This document shows positions 1-8,399 of a stretch of DNA of 64,000 nucleotides, one piece after another (the first letter of the stretch is position 1; each line of letters opens with the position of its first letter). Made by a program: the position numbers and the translations under genes. This DNA comes from Neobacillus sp. WH10. Lineage in GTDB: Bacteria; Bacillota; Bacilli; Bacillales; Cytobacillaceae. The DNA is taken from contig NZ_CP126110.1 in the NCBI RefSeq assembly GCF_030123405.1, positions 4,898,001 through 4,962,000 on the forward strand, written 5' to 3'. Below the pieces are notes generated by a model that worked only from the letters and a program-made list of their open reading frames with translations, had not been told where the DNA came from and ran no database searches.

Positions 1-629
1 TCAAAAGGATTGTCCAGGAACGAGTCATTTACTTTCAAAAAATTAATGACATCAAGCCGGAAGCCGTCTACTCCCTTTTCGAGCCAAAATTTCATGACTT
101 CAAACATCGCTTCTTTGACTTTGGGATTGCTCCAATTTAAATCGACCTGCTCCTTCGCAAATGCATGGTAATAATATTGATTTGTTTCATCGTCATATTC
201 CCATGCACTACCTCCAAAGAAAGATTCCCAATTGTTCGGTTCATCTCGCCAAATATACCAATCACGTTTCGGGTGTTCCTTTGATGACTTCGACTCTTGG
301 AACCACGGATGCCGAGAAGAGGTGTGGTTTAAGACCAAATCAACAATCACGCGAATTTTCCGCTTATGGGCTTCAAGAATAAACATTTCAAAATCAGCTA
401 TCGTTCCATATTCGGGATCGATCCCATAGTAATCAGAAATGTCATAGCCATTATCAACTTTGGGAGATGGATAAAAGGGAGTAAGCCATAATCCATCAAT
501 CCCTAGTTCCTTTAAATAGTCGAGTTTAGAGGTGATTCCCGTAAAATCACCGATACCATCGCCATTTCCATCTTTAAAGCTCGGCATATAAATTTCATAA
601 AAAGCCGATTGTTTCCACCATTTATCCAT
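1..629 (-). CDS. GH13 alpha-glucosidase / oligo-1,6-glucosidase, 3' part beyond window
   Basis: Cytoplasmic hydrolysis of alpha-1,4 or alpha-1,6 glucooligosaccharides is inferred. The reverse strand reads in frame from an ATG at 629 to the window edge, giving about 209 residues of the N-terminal part. It starts MDKWWKQSAFYEIYMPSFKD, typical of Bacillus oligo-1,6-glucosidases. Later motifs are GIGDF, DLVLNHTS (GH13 region I) and DGFRLDVINF (region II, with the nucleophile Asp). The proton donor lies in the missing part. It is the last visible gene of the malE-F-G-like operon, 22 bp after the permease stop, so it probably acts on the sugar imported by that transporter. Exact specificity (isomaltose, maltose or trehalose-6-P type) cannot be set from this fragment. 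Confidence 0.9.
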   Translation of the reverse strand, partial: MDKWWKQSAFYEIYMPSFKDGNGDGIGDFTGITSKLDYLKELGIDGLWLTPFYPSPKVDNGYDISDYYGIDPEYGTIADFEMFILEAHKRKIRVIVDLVLNHTSSRHPWFQESKSSKEHPKRDWYIWRDEPNNWESFFGGSAWEYDDETNQYYYHAFAKEQVDLNWSNPKVKEAMFEVMKFWLEKGVDGFRLDVINFLKVNDSFLDNPF

Positions 630-651
630 TCGTTAGTACCCCAATCCTGGA

Positions 652-1482
652 TTACTTAAGTGTAAATTGCATACCTTCTTGGAACTTTTTCGCAAAGAGC
701 AAGAAGATAATAATGATAGGAAGTGTTAATAAAACAGATGCCGCATACATTGGGCCTGGATAGCCGCCATACGGACCGAACATTTGTGATAACAGGACAT
801 TCAGCGTTAACATGCTATCACTCTTAACAACTAACATATCCCATAAAAGTTCTGTCCATCTTTCCATAAACAAGAATAAGAAAATAACAGTGGTAATCGA
901 TTTGGACATGGGCATGACGATTCGAAACATAATTTGCAAATCGCTGGCACCGTCTAATTTCGCGGCTTCAATAAACGTTTCCGGAATTGCCTTAAAAAAG
1001 TTCGTATACATAAATACCGCCCATAAGCTCATCGCTTTTGGTAAAATCATTCCCCAGTAAGAATCGTACATACCGATTTTTTGAATGACTAGGAAGGTTG
1101 GGATCAATAGAATAATCGCCGGGAAAAACATTTGAAATAAGATAAAGTTATTAATAGTGTCTCTTCCCTTAAACGGTATTTTCGCTAAGGCATAGGCAAC
1201 CATTACCGCCGAGACCATCATTAACAACGTCGAGCCTGCTGAAACAATAAAGCTGTTAAAAAAAGAATGAATCCATGGCCTCGGAATAACGGCTTCTCCC
1301 CCACCTAGCAGCCATTGATACGATTTCAAGGTAAAATCAGTGGGAAATAATTTCTTATCCACTTGATCCCAGTCAGCAAAGGAATTTAGCACCATATAAA
1401 TATACGGAAAAATCATAACTAGTAAGAGCACAACAGCAATTAGGTAACGAAACAATAATCCCTTTTTCTTAGCTCCACCCAT
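652..1482 (-). CDS. Sugar ABC transporter permease, MalG type
   Basis: Inner-membrane subunit of a carbohydrate uptake ABC transporter (CUT1 family), 276 residues with about six predicted membrane helices. The conserved EAA loop that docks the ATPase is present near residue 172 (IEAAKLDGAS). Its start overlaps the preceding permease gene by 14 bp, which indicates translational coupling. No ATPase gene is in this cluster, so the transporter probably uses a shared ATPase such as MsmX, as is usual for Bacillus CUT1 systems. Its neighbours (alpha-glucosidase and LacI-type regulator) suggest maltose, maltodextrin or isomaltose as substrate. Confidence 0.92.
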   Translation of the reverse strand: MGGAKKKGLLFRYLIAVVLLLVMIFPYIYMVLNSFADWDQVDKKLFPTDFTLKSYQWLLGGGEAVIPRPWIHSFFNSFIVSAGSTLLMMVSAVMVAYALAKIPFKGRDTINNFILFQMFFPAIILLIPTFLVIQKIGMYDSYWGMILPKAMSLWAVFMYTNFFKAIPETFIEAAKLDGASDLQIMFRIVMPMSKSITTVIFLFLFMERWTELLWDMLVVKSDSMLTLNVLLSQMFGPYGGYPGPMYAASVLLTLPIIIIFLLFAKKFQEGMQFTLK

Positions 1483-2347
1483 TTCGTTTCCCCCACATTT
1501 CTAAGAGTTTTCGAATAATAAAAATGGATATAAACGTCACAACAGAAGCAATAATAGCAACGGCTGATGCATATCCGGCCTGAAGATTTGAAAATGCTTT
1601 TGTGAAAATCTCCATTTGCCATGTATTGGTTGCAAAATCTGGCCCGCCGCCTGTTAATTGATAAACCTCAGTAAAAATACCAAACGTAACACCGATGGAT
1701 AAAATTAGTACCGTAAATAATGCAGGGTAAAGGAGTGGAAAAGTAATTTTCCAAAAGCGCTGCCACGTATTCACTCCATCAATCATGGCCGCTTCATATA
1801 CTTCCTTATTAATACTCTCAAACCCCGATGTTAAGATCAGAGCATAATAGCCGGTGAATTTCCAAGCGATAATCACAGCGACAACAAAGAGTGCCGAAAA
1901 TGGTGTTCCCAGCCAGTCAATATCAAGGCCAAGTACATTTCGCAAGAATTCATTGATCGGACTGTTATAAGATAATAGTCCTTTGATAATGAGCGAGGAA
2001 ACAACTCCTGATGCTAAATAAGGTAAGAAGAAGCCAATTAAAAATAACCCTTTAAATTTCGGTAATCCCTGAACGATTAAAGCAACGATTATCGAAGAGG
2101 CAATGACCATAGGTACAAATAAAGCCATAAATTTAAAAGTGACGAAAAAGGCGCTTTGCACACCCTGGCTATTTAAAGCCTCGACATAATTCGAAATACC
2201 AACAAAACTAAAAGTCGGTGAAATTAAATTCCAGTCGGTGAAAGATAAAAACAGTGACCAGACAAGTGGGATCAGAAAGAAAACGACCGCATATAAAAGA
2301 TATGGACTGGCAAATAGCCAGCCCATCCTTCCTTGCTTTGTGCTCAT
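1469..2347 (-). CDS. Sugar ABC transporter permease, MalF type
   Basis: Second membrane subunit of the CUT1 sugar importer, 292 residues. It has hydrophobic segments throughout and an EAA loop near residue 185 (YEAAMIDGVNTWQRF). Its ATG overlaps the stop of the binding-protein gene by one base and its 3' end overlaps the MalG-type gene by 14 bp, so the three genes form a tight translational unit. At 292 residues it lacks the long periplasmic loop of enteric MalF, as expected for a Gram-positive member. It should form a heterodimer with the MalG-type permease. Confidence 0.92.
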   Translation of the reverse strand: MSTKQGRMGWLFASPYLLYAVVFFLIPLVWSLFLSFTDWNLISPTFSFVGISNYVEALNSQGVQSAFFVTFKFMALFVPMVIASSIIVALIVQGLPKFKGLFLIGFFLPYLASGVVSSLIIKGLLSYNSPINEFLRNVLGLDIDWLGTPFSALFVVAVIIAWKFTGYYALILTSGFESINKEVYEAAMIDGVNTWQRFWKITFPLLYPALFTVLILSIGVTFGIFTEVYQLTGGGPDFATNTWQMEIFTKAFSNLQAGYASAVAIIASVVTFISIFIIRKLLEMWGKRNGWS

Positions 2348-3669
2348 TATTTAAGAGCCCCCTCAATTGCCTTTTGCATGTCTTTCCATCCAGTCTTCGG
2401 ATCCTTTTCTCCCTTGACTACTGGATTGAAAGCATGTTGACCAATAAAAGTTTGAATTTCATTATATTTTGCGTTATCCATTGGTGGAATGGCATTTGGT
2501 ACGGCAGCAGCATATGGCTGTAATGCCGGATTTTTGTCAAAGAACGCTTTAAATGTATCATTCGATGTTAAATCATCACGAGCAGGCGGCAGGCTAGTTT
2601 TTTCAAGCCATTTCAAATCATTTTCAGGATTTGAATAAACCCACTTGATGAATTCCATTGCTGCTTTTTGCTGTTCTTTTGTTGCAGAAGCGTAAACGAC
2701 TAAACCTTTTGTATCAGCAAACGTTTTTACATTGGTTGTATCCATGCCATCTGGAACAGGCGGTACCGATAATGCATATGTTTCATTAAATTTCATTTCA
2801 GGAAACTTTTCTGCCCAGTAACCAATTGTCCAAGGACCAATATCCGTAAAGATTCCTAATCCTGTTTCAAACGGATCTTTAGCTTGTCTTGTTAATAAAG
2901 CATCTGCTTTGCGAAGATCATCAACAAAACCAAGGACCGTTTCACCGGCTTTTGCATCGGCAGTAAATTTGCTGCCTTCTACAAACTTGTTACCGTTTGA
3001 TGCTGCATCATACAACATAAAGAAATCGAACCATCTTTTCCAAGCAGTTGGGTCAGCAAGATCAGCTTTTGCCCACACATATTTATCAGGGTATTTTTCT
3101 TTTAATTTTTTCGCGACATCTAACATTTCGCTATAAGTTTTTGGCGGCTCATTATACCCGAGTTCTTTCAAAATATCGAGTCTCCAGCCAAATAACATCG
3201 CGTTAGAGTAAATCGGCAATACATATTGGTGACCGTCTGAAAATTCCCAGCCCTTCAATGTATTTTCCATATTACGATCTTCTTTTACTTTATCCCAGCC
3301 TTCTAACTGATCAAGAGGTACCAACGCTTTACTATCCGCTAATTGAGCAGCAAAACCACGGTTAATATTTTCCGACATGGTTGGTGCACTACCGCCGGCA
3401 ATCGCCGATTGAATGCCTGCTTCAGAAGTCGGACTTTCCTTCATCGGGCTAACATTCACCTTGATATTCGGATGTTCTTTTGTAAACGCATCCGCCATTT
3501 CCTTCCAATACACTTGCTGGGTTGGGTTTGGAGCAGCCCAGAATTCAATCGTTGTGACTCCGTCCTTTGTGCTGCTGGTTTTTTCTTTACTTCCCGTCGA
3601 ACAGCCAGCTAGACCAGATACAACCAATGATGCTGCAAACAAGACGGATGCTGCTTTTTTTATTTTCAT
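2347..3669 (-). CDS. Sugar ABC transporter substrate-binding lipoprotein
   Basis: Extracellular solute-binding protein of family 1, 440 residues. A lipoprotein signal peptide is visible: a basic start, a hydrophobic core and the lipobox LAGC near residue 23, so the mature protein is anchored by a lipidated cysteine. The body has the usual family motifs, including an early EFWAAPNPT strand. It is the first gene of the operon that continues with two permeases and an alpha-glucosidase. A LacI-family regulator is encoded divergently about 480 bp upstream, with palindromic operators between. Substrate is inferred as a glucooligosaccharide from context only. Confidence 0.93.
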   Translation of the reverse strand: MKIKKAASVLFAASLVVSGLAGCSTGSKEKTSSTKDGVTTIEFWAAPNPTQQVYWKEMADAFTKEHPNIKVNVSPMKESPTSEAGIQSAIAGGSAPTMSENINRGFAAQLADSKALVPLDQLEGWDKVKEDRNMENTLKGWEFSDGHQYVLPIYSNAMLFGWRLDILKELGYNEPPKTYSEMLDVAKKLKEKYPDKYVWAKADLADPTAWKRWFDFFMLYDAASNGNKFVEGSKFTADAKAGETVLGFVDDLRKADALLTRQAKDPFETGLGIFTDIGPWTIGYWAEKFPEMKFNETYALSVPPVPDGMDTTNVKTFADTKGLVVYASATKEQQKAAMEFIKWVYSNPENDLKWLEKTSLPPARDDLTSNDTFKAFFDKNPALQPYAAAVPNAIPPMDNAKYNEIQTFIGQHAFNPVVKGEKDPKTGWKDMQKAIEGALK

Positions 3670-3925
3670 CCTAAATCCCTCCGATTATTAATATCTTATC
3701 CAATCTTTACTAATGAAGAAGCAATACCAGAAATTAATAAGAATCGATAAAACTATAAAACTACTAAGAAAGACTAGTTTCCAATAACGCACTAGTGACA
3801 GCGCTATCATTGGATTTTAAAAAAATGTATAATGATGTCAGCATCATTGGGAAATTTGGTTTCATTTTCAATTCTTCCTAATTTATCAATGAATGAAATC
3901 ATTACAGTAATTCTAAAATAATCAT

Positions 3926-3941
3926 TTAATAACGTTATTAA
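3926..3941. promoter_or_regulatory. Palindromic operator candidate 1 for the LacI-family regulator
   Basis: Perfect 16-bp palindrome TTAATAACGTTATTAA in the 480-bp region between the binding-protein gene and the divergent lacI-type gene. It shares the AACGTT centre with the palindrome at 4067-4080. LacI-family proteins bind such symmetric sites with a central CG. The rest of this intergenic region is AT-rich and I see no other clear element in it. Confidence 0.55.
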
Positions 3942-4066
3942 TCACCTTACAAACACATTATTACACCTGACGTTTGTAATGTCAAACATTATTTTTCTCG
4001 AAAACGAAAGATTTTTTATGTTAATTACTAACATTATTATTTGTAAGGGATATTGTAATTTAACTT

Positions 4067-4080
4067 TTGTAACGTTACAA
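4067..4080. promoter_or_regulatory. Palindromic operator candidate 2 for the LacI-family regulator
   Basis: Perfect 14-bp palindrome TTGTAACGTTACAA, 68 bp before the lacI-type start codon. Together with 3926-3941 it suggests looping or dual-site control of the divergent transport operon and autoregulation. Centre-to-centre distance is 140 bp. Confidence 0.6.
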
Positions 4081-4148
4081 TATAATTACAAAGATGATTT
4101 TACATTTACTTTACAATAAGCAAATTAATTAAGGGAGTAAAATTAGAT

Positions 4149-5168
4149 ATGGAAAAAAAAGTAACTATGCAAGATATCGCCGACCGGCTAAATATCTCAA
4201 AAAACTCTGTTTCCCAAGCACTTTCTGGTAAACCGGGGGTGAGTGAGGAGACAAGGCAACTCGTCCAAAAGACGGCGGATGAACTAGGTTACGACTACTT
4301 AAATAATCGTAAACAAAAACTAACAGATCAAAAAACACTTAGAAATATCGCGTTAATCGCATCTGATTTTGCTTTTTCGCTTAAAAGTTTCTTTGGCGAA
4401 ATTTACTTAAGTATCGAAAAAGAAGTGCGTGCCCGCGGCATGAATTTATTCATTGAATCAATTGATAGCGATTCAAAAAAGAATTTAACTCTGCCTGCCT
4501 TATTATCCAATCATGAAATTGATGGAGTGTTAATTCTATCTCATATCAGCACTGACTATATTTCAGAAATAATTAATACTGGTATCCCTACTGTCTTAAT
4601 CGATCATCATTCACCATATCTTCAGGCAGATTCGATCTTAACGAATAACCGTTATGGCGCTTATATGGCTGTGGAGCATTTAATTGAGCTGGGTCACCGC
4701 GAAATCGCCTTTATTGGGGACGTTAACTTTTCTCCAAGTTATCAAGAGAGGTTAGAGGGTTACTTGTTGGCGTTACAAAAGTATGGAATTAGCCCAAATC
4801 ATGATTATTTATTTACAAACGCAAAGGAAAATCAGGATGAGCTGAATCAATTTTTTGAAGCACTAGCAAATAAACCTACAGCCTGGTTTTGTGTGAACGA
4901 CGGTCATGGTTTCCTTGTTTCATCATTATTGCAGCAAAAAGGATTCAAAATACCAGAAGATGTTTCTGTATGCAGCTTTGACAATGGACAGCTGTCACAG
5001 ATTACTACTCCGAAAATTACAACAATGGACATCGATTTAAATTATTTTGGAAAAAAAGCCGTCGAGCAGCTTTGTTGGAGAATAGAAAATAGAGATGAAC
5101 CGATTCACGAAATCCTGTTGCCTACCAAATTACTTCTTCGCGAATCTACTTCGGTTCGAAAAAATTAA
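4149..5168 (+). CDS. LacI-family transcriptional regulator
   Basis: DNA-binding repressor of the LacI/GalR family, 339 residues, the standard length. The N-terminal helix-turn-helix is clear (MQDIADRLNISKNSVSQALS), followed by the hinge region and a periplasmic-binding-protein-like effector domain with typical segments (LIELGHREIAFIG and a C-terminal LLLREST). A GGGAG-type ribosome binding site precedes the ATG. It is divergent from the sugar ABC transporter/alpha-glucosidase operon and most likely represses it in the absence of the sugar. A strong terminator follows at 5206. Confidence 0.92.
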   Translation: MEKKVTMQDIADRLNISKNSVSQALSGKPGVSEETRQLVQKTADELGYDYLNNRKQKLTDQKTLRNIALIASDFAFSLKSFFGEIYLSIEKEVRARGMNLFIESIDSDSKKNLTLPALLSNHEIDGVLILSHISTDYISEIINTGIPTVLIDHHSPYLQADSILTNNRYGAYMAVEHLIELGHREIAFIGDVNFSPSYQERLEGYLLALQKYGISPNHDYLFTNAKENQDELNQFFEALANKPTAWFCVNDGHGFLVSSLLQQKGFKIPEDVSVCSFDNGQLSQITTPKITTMDIDLNYFGKKAVEQLCWRIENRDEPIHEILLPTKLLLRESTSVRKN

Positions 5169-5205
5169 AATCAAACCGGCAATCAGTCGGATGAACTGTT
5201 ACATG

Positions 5206-5247
5206 AGCCTGCTTTAGAATGTGAAAAGCAGGCTTACTTTGTTTTTT
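5206..5247 (+). terminator. Rho-independent terminator of the lacI-type gene
   Basis: Perfect 10-bp stem AGCCTGCTTT / AAAGCAGGCT (5206-5215 and 5225-5234) followed by a T-rich run, about 40 bp after the stop codon. Confidence 0.85.
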
Positions 5248-5312
5248 CGCGAAAGATACTCTTTCCGGATGAGAGTACAAAGCGGTTGTTTTTTAGTACC
5301 AAGTGTTTGGAC

Positions 5313-5382
5313 ATGGCGATGTAAAGATATCTTTACATCGCCATATTTTTATTTTATACTTAATGTAAAGATATCTTTACAT
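5313..5382 (+). promoter_or_regulatory. Promoter with paired palindromic operators for the XRE regulator gene
   Basis: A perfect 32-bp palindrome lies at 5313-5344 and a perfect 20-bp palindrome at 5363-5382; both contain ATGTAAAGATATCTTTACAT. A promoter fits between them: -35 TTTACA at 5332-5337 inside the first palindrome, a 17-bp spacer, and -10 TATACT at 5355-5360. The second palindrome begins just after the -10 and covers the start point. This geometry is what an autorepressor would use. Confidence 0.65.
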
Positions 5383-5410
5383 CGTTATCAATGAAGGAAG
5401 TGAAGTACTT

Positions 5411-5614
5411 TTGAAAGTTAGAAATAGAATTAAAGAGATCCGTTTGGCAAAAGAAATTAGTCAAATTCAAATGGCAGAAGATCTTCAGATTACGAGACAA
5501 ACGATTAACGCGGTAGAGAATCACAAATATAACCCCAGCTTAGAACTGGCACTAAAACTAATGAAGTATTTTAATGTAACAATTGATGAAATATTTACGT
5601 TGGAGGAGGATTAG
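5411..5614 (+). CDS. Small XRE-family (Cro/CI-like) HTH regulator
   Basis: 67-residue DNA-binding protein made almost only of one XRE helix-turn-helix (IKEIRLAKEISQIQMAEDLQ, then RQTINAVE and NPSLELALKLMKYF). It resembles the small YozG/YgzD-type regulators of Bacillus. The start is TTG, chosen because AAGGAAGTGA lies just upstream and no ATG fits. It is followed with a 1-bp gap by a membrane protein gene, a common arrangement in which the small regulator controls a membrane partner. Two palindromes in its promoter suggest autoregulation. Confidence 0.85.
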   Translation: MKVRNRIKEIRLAKEISQIQMAEDLQITRQTINAVENHKYNPSLELALKLMKYFNVTIDEIFTLEED

Positions 5615-5615
5615 A

Positions 5616-6014
5616 ATGAAAAAGAAGTGGCCCATCATTGCAGCTATTACAGTTGTTTGTTCAATGAGTATTGGTTTGTACCTAGGTAAATTATTGGTTC
5701 CTGATTTACCTGTTGGAACAGTTACAGCATGTATCGCTGGTTCTGTTTTAGGTGTAGGAATTGCTGTTGGGACCGCAAAATTTCGTGAAAGTCGAAAAAG
5801 ACATAATGTACCTGATGTAGATGAAAGAACATGGATTAATATAAAAAACTTCTATGCATTTTCCTTATATATTTCGTTATTTGGCAGTATGTTACTTGTA
5901 ATTGTGCTTTTTGCTTTAGGTGTAAAAACCATCGAGATAGGCGCACTGAGTATCTATTTATTAGCGTTATTTATGTTATTAGTGATTGGAACATTAGTTG
6001 TTAAAAGACAATAA
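5616..6014 (+). CDS. Small integral membrane protein, DUF2178-like
   Basis: 132 residues with four likely membrane helices arranged as two hairpins around a charged central loop (KFRESRKRHNVPDVDERT). The start at 5616 is taken because GGAGGAGG lies immediately upstream; an earlier ATG in frame would place the start before this site and inside the regulator gene. It is co-transcribed with the XRE regulator. The layout resembles DUF2178-type proteins often paired with XRE regulators, but the family assignment is from pattern only and the function is unknown. Confidence 0.75.
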   Translation: MKKKWPIIAAITVVCSMSIGLYLGKLLVPDLPVGTVTACIAGSVLGVGIAVGTAKFRESRKRHNVPDVDERTWINIKNFYAFSLYISLFGSMLLVIVLFALGVKTIEIGALSIYLLALFMLLVIGTLVVKRQ

Positions 6015-6167
6015 AGCACGTAGTAGTGAAACAAGCTTCATGCTTGACTGTGAATGCTCAAATGAGTTTTACAATGATAACGAACATCGAATCCCTCTCC
6101 AAATAACGATTGCAGGTTTTTTATGAAAAAATGTGAAATATATTGCCATACCTCGGTCATAATGTTA

Positions 6168-6193
6168 TATTTAGTGTAATATTACACTAAATA
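6168..6193. promoter_or_regulatory. Perfect 26-bp palindrome
   Basis: Half-site TATTTAGTGTAAT followed by its exact reverse complement. It lies 54 bp before the next membrane-protein gene and is not followed by a T-run, so an operator is more likely than a terminator. GTGTAAT...ATTACAC is a form seen at sites of several GntR- and TetR-type regulators; no candidate regulator is adjacent. Confidence 0.5.
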
Positions 6194-6246
6194 ATCCGAA
6201 GTAGAATATTATTTTATTAAAAGGAACGTTATCTGGAGGAATTAGA

Positions 6247-6663
6247 TTGAAGGAAAAAACGAAGTACACCATACTAAATGTATTATTAATCGGAACACTG
6301 TTACTAAATTTGTTTATTTTTACGTCACGTATGAGCTTTTTACCTTGGTTTATTGAAGATGCTTTTGGATATGCTGGAGTACTTATTACATCTCCAATAT
6401 TGCTAGCCATTTTTTTCTTTTTTCACCGTCTTCAAAAAAATTACAAGGTGACTAACTTAAATAAATTCATTCCACTTATTGCTACAATAATTTCTCTTAT
6501 CATTGTTTTGATAAATGTCACAGATTTTGCTAATCTCTTAGCTCTTACTGTTAATGCAATTATGTTCATCATCTCTTGTGGCATATTCATTCAACATACA
6601 GATATGAATAAATCAGTTTCTCATTGTGGCGGACTACCGTTAAACAGTGATCATAAAAATTAA
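6247..6663 (+). CDS. Hypothetical membrane protein
   Basis: 138 residues with four predicted membrane helices. The start is TTG, preceded by CTGGAGGA at a suitable distance. The C-terminus is polar (NKSVSHCGGLPLNSDHKN). I do not recognise a family. It stands alone between the XRE/membrane pair and kynU, with a 26-bp palindrome in its promoter region, so it may be controlled by a regulator encoded elsewhere. Confidence 0.6.
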   Translation: MKEKTKYTILNVLLIGTLLLNLFIFTSRMSFLPWFIEDAFGYAGVLITSPILLAIFFFFHRLQKNYKVTNLNKFIPLIATIISLIIVLINVTDFANLLALTVNAIMFIISCGIFIQHTDMNKSVSHCGGLPLNSDHKN

Positions 6664-6772
6664 AGTTGAATAATAATGGAAGTTTTTAAAGAGATGTTTT
6701 CAGAAAGCAAAAAATAGTAGGCTCTCATTTAAAAAGAAAAAGATTTTTGAAGTCCAATTGGTTAAATTCAAA

Positions 6773-6816
6773 AAGGGATAGATTAAGCAGAAATTATTCT
6801 GTCTTATCTATCCCTT
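6773..6816. terminator. Hairpin between convergent genes
   Basis: 11-bp perfect stem AAGGGATAGAT (6773-6783) / ATCTATCCCTT (6806-6816), and the loop can pair further. It lies between the convergent membrane-protein gene and kynU. T-runs are weak on both sides, so termination is likely but not certain. Confidence 0.5.
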
Positions 6817-6943
6817 AATCATTTCATTATATTGATCTTACATTCTAATGATAATTAGGTAAAACTTACTTTTGCGATCATTAATCAAACTCTGTGAAGG
6901 CCTCTTTTTCAAAAAGGGAGCAAGAGAACATTCTCTTCGTTTC

Positions 6944-8230
6944 CTATGCCACTACTTCACGTTCATTCTTGAATTTCTCATACTGTTTTTCAGTAATAAT
7001 CTTTTTGAGAATATGAACGACTTCCCAAACTTCCGCATAGGAAGTATATAGGGCAACAGGTGCAAGACGAATAATGTTAGGTGCTCGGAAATCAGGAATA
7101 ATGCCGTTTTCCTTCAATGACTTACAAATTCGCGCTGCTTCACTATGCTCAAGGCTCACATGTCCACCGCGACAGGCATCCTCTCTTGGCGTTCCAATGA
7201 AAAAGCCCATATCTGCCAATTCATGATCAATTAAATTCATTAAATAGCGATTAATTATAAGCGATTTTTCGCGGATATTTTCAATGCCAGCCTCTGTAAA
7301 AATCTCTAATGAACCGATTAATGGTGCAATGCTTAGGACATGAGGAGTTCCAATTTGGAACGCTCCAGCTGAATGAGCCGGTATTAATGTATGCTCCATA
7401 TCAAATTGTTTCTCTTTATTTGAACTAAACCAGCCCGCAAGTCCAGGCATTTTTCCAAAATGTTTGCGATTTACAAATAAGCCGCCCACACCGCCAGGTC
7501 CGCCGTTTAAATGTTTATAATTGCACCAGAACGCAAAATCAACATCCCATTCACTGAAGGAATGCGGGATGGAACCAACGGAGTGACAGCCGTCAAATCC
7601 GATTAAAATACCTCGTTTATGTGCTTCATCGGTTAATCGTTTCATGTCTAATATTTGACCGCTGCGATAAAGAACAGTCGGTAGAATAATTAAGGCAATA
7701 TCATCGGTCATCGCTTCGATAATATCTTCCTCTTCTAAAAAGCGGCCATCACGGCTTTTCACACGGATGAGATGTGCATCCGGATCATAACCATGAATCC
7801 TTACTTGGCTTTGAAGCGCATAAATATCAGATGGAAATGTTAGTTCATCCGCTAAAATTTTTGTACGGGTTCCTTCTGGCTGATAAAACGTTGATACAAG
7901 CTGATGCAGATTGACGGTGGTAGAACCCGTTACAACGACTTCTTCAGCAGCAGCCCCTACTAACGGCGCAAGCTTTTCGCCCAGTTTCTCTGCCATATAG
8001 AACCATGGATGAGTGCCCATAGTCCAGCCATCAATCCCATATTGTTTCCAATCATCTAAGGTTTCTAAGAGAGTCCTTTCCGCTCTTTTAGAAAGGAGTC
8101 CTAATGAGTTCCCATCCATATAAATAGAACCAGGCTTTAAATAAAACTCTTCTCGAAAACGCGAAAGAGTATCTTCTTTATCTAATTGTTTTGCGAAATC
8201 TAATGTTGGTAAGAAATTCGATACCATCAT
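6944..8230 (-). CDS. kynU: Kynureninase
   Basis: PLP-dependent hydrolysis of kynurenine (or 3-hydroxykynurenine) to anthranilate (or 3-hydroxyanthranilate) plus alanine. About 428 residues, the normal length. Motifs: an early YMDGNSLG segment, GFDGCHSVG with the PLP-contacting Asp, and WCNYKHLNGGPGG with the Schiff-base lysine. Start: the frame is open further upstream, but the predicted promoter lies at 8269-8297, so the in-frame ATG at 8281 would fall in it. ATG 8230 or the adjacent ATG 8227 follows GGGAGGATT; the second has better spacing. No kynA or kynB homologue is in this window. It is divergent from a TetR-family gene. Confidence 0.93.
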   Translation of the reverse strand: MMVSNFLPTLDFAKQLDKEDTLSRFREEFYLKPGSIYMDGNSLGLLSKRAERTLLETLDDWKQYGIDGWTMGTHPWFYMAEKLGEKLAPLVGAAAEEVVVTGSTTVNLHQLVSTFYQPEGTRTKILADELTFPSDIYALQSQVRIHGYDPDAHLIRVKSRDGRFLEEEDIIEAMTDDIALIILPTVLYRSGQILDMKRLTDEAHKRGILIGFDGCHSVGSIPHSFSEWDVDFAFWCNYKHLNGGPGGVGGLFVNRKHFGKMPGLAGWFSSNKEKQFDMEHTLIPAHSAGAFQIGTPHVLSIAPLIGSLEIFTEAGIENIREKSLIINRYLMNLIDHELADMGFFIGTPREDACRGGHVSLEHSEAARICKSLKENGIIPDFRAPNIIRLAPVALYTSYAEVWEVVHILKKIITEKQYEKFKNEREVVA

Positions 8231-8268
8231 AATCCTCCCTATCCCCAACTGAAATCGTTTGCAAAAAA

Positions 8269-8297
8269 GCATAACAAACAATATGACATGATGTCAA
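8269..8297 (-). promoter_or_regulatory. kynU promoter with overlapping palindromic operator
   Basis: On the minus strand: -35 TTGACA (8297-8292), 17-bp spacer, weak -10 TTATGC (8274-8269). The palindrome TGACAT-G-ATGTCA at 8284-8296 overlaps the -35, where a repressor such as the divergent TetR protein would block RNA polymerase. Confidence 0.55.
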
Positions 8298-8399
8298 TAT
8301 TATATTTCCAACAATTCCAATTATTAAAATAACTCATTTCAGCAATAGCTTTTATTTTGATAACAATCCATATATGCTAGAGGTATTGGAGGAATAGGT

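Noticed and set aside
5313..5350. The 32-bp palindrome as a transcription terminator
   Set aside because: A terminator for the lacI-type gene already exists at 5206; the second copy of the core at 5363, with promoter boxes between, fits operators better. Termination is not excluded.
8230..8281. Longer kynU start at 8281 (MFVMLFCKRFQ...)
   Set aside because: It would place the start inside the predicted promoter and has no ribosome binding site; known kynureninases start near the chosen ATG.
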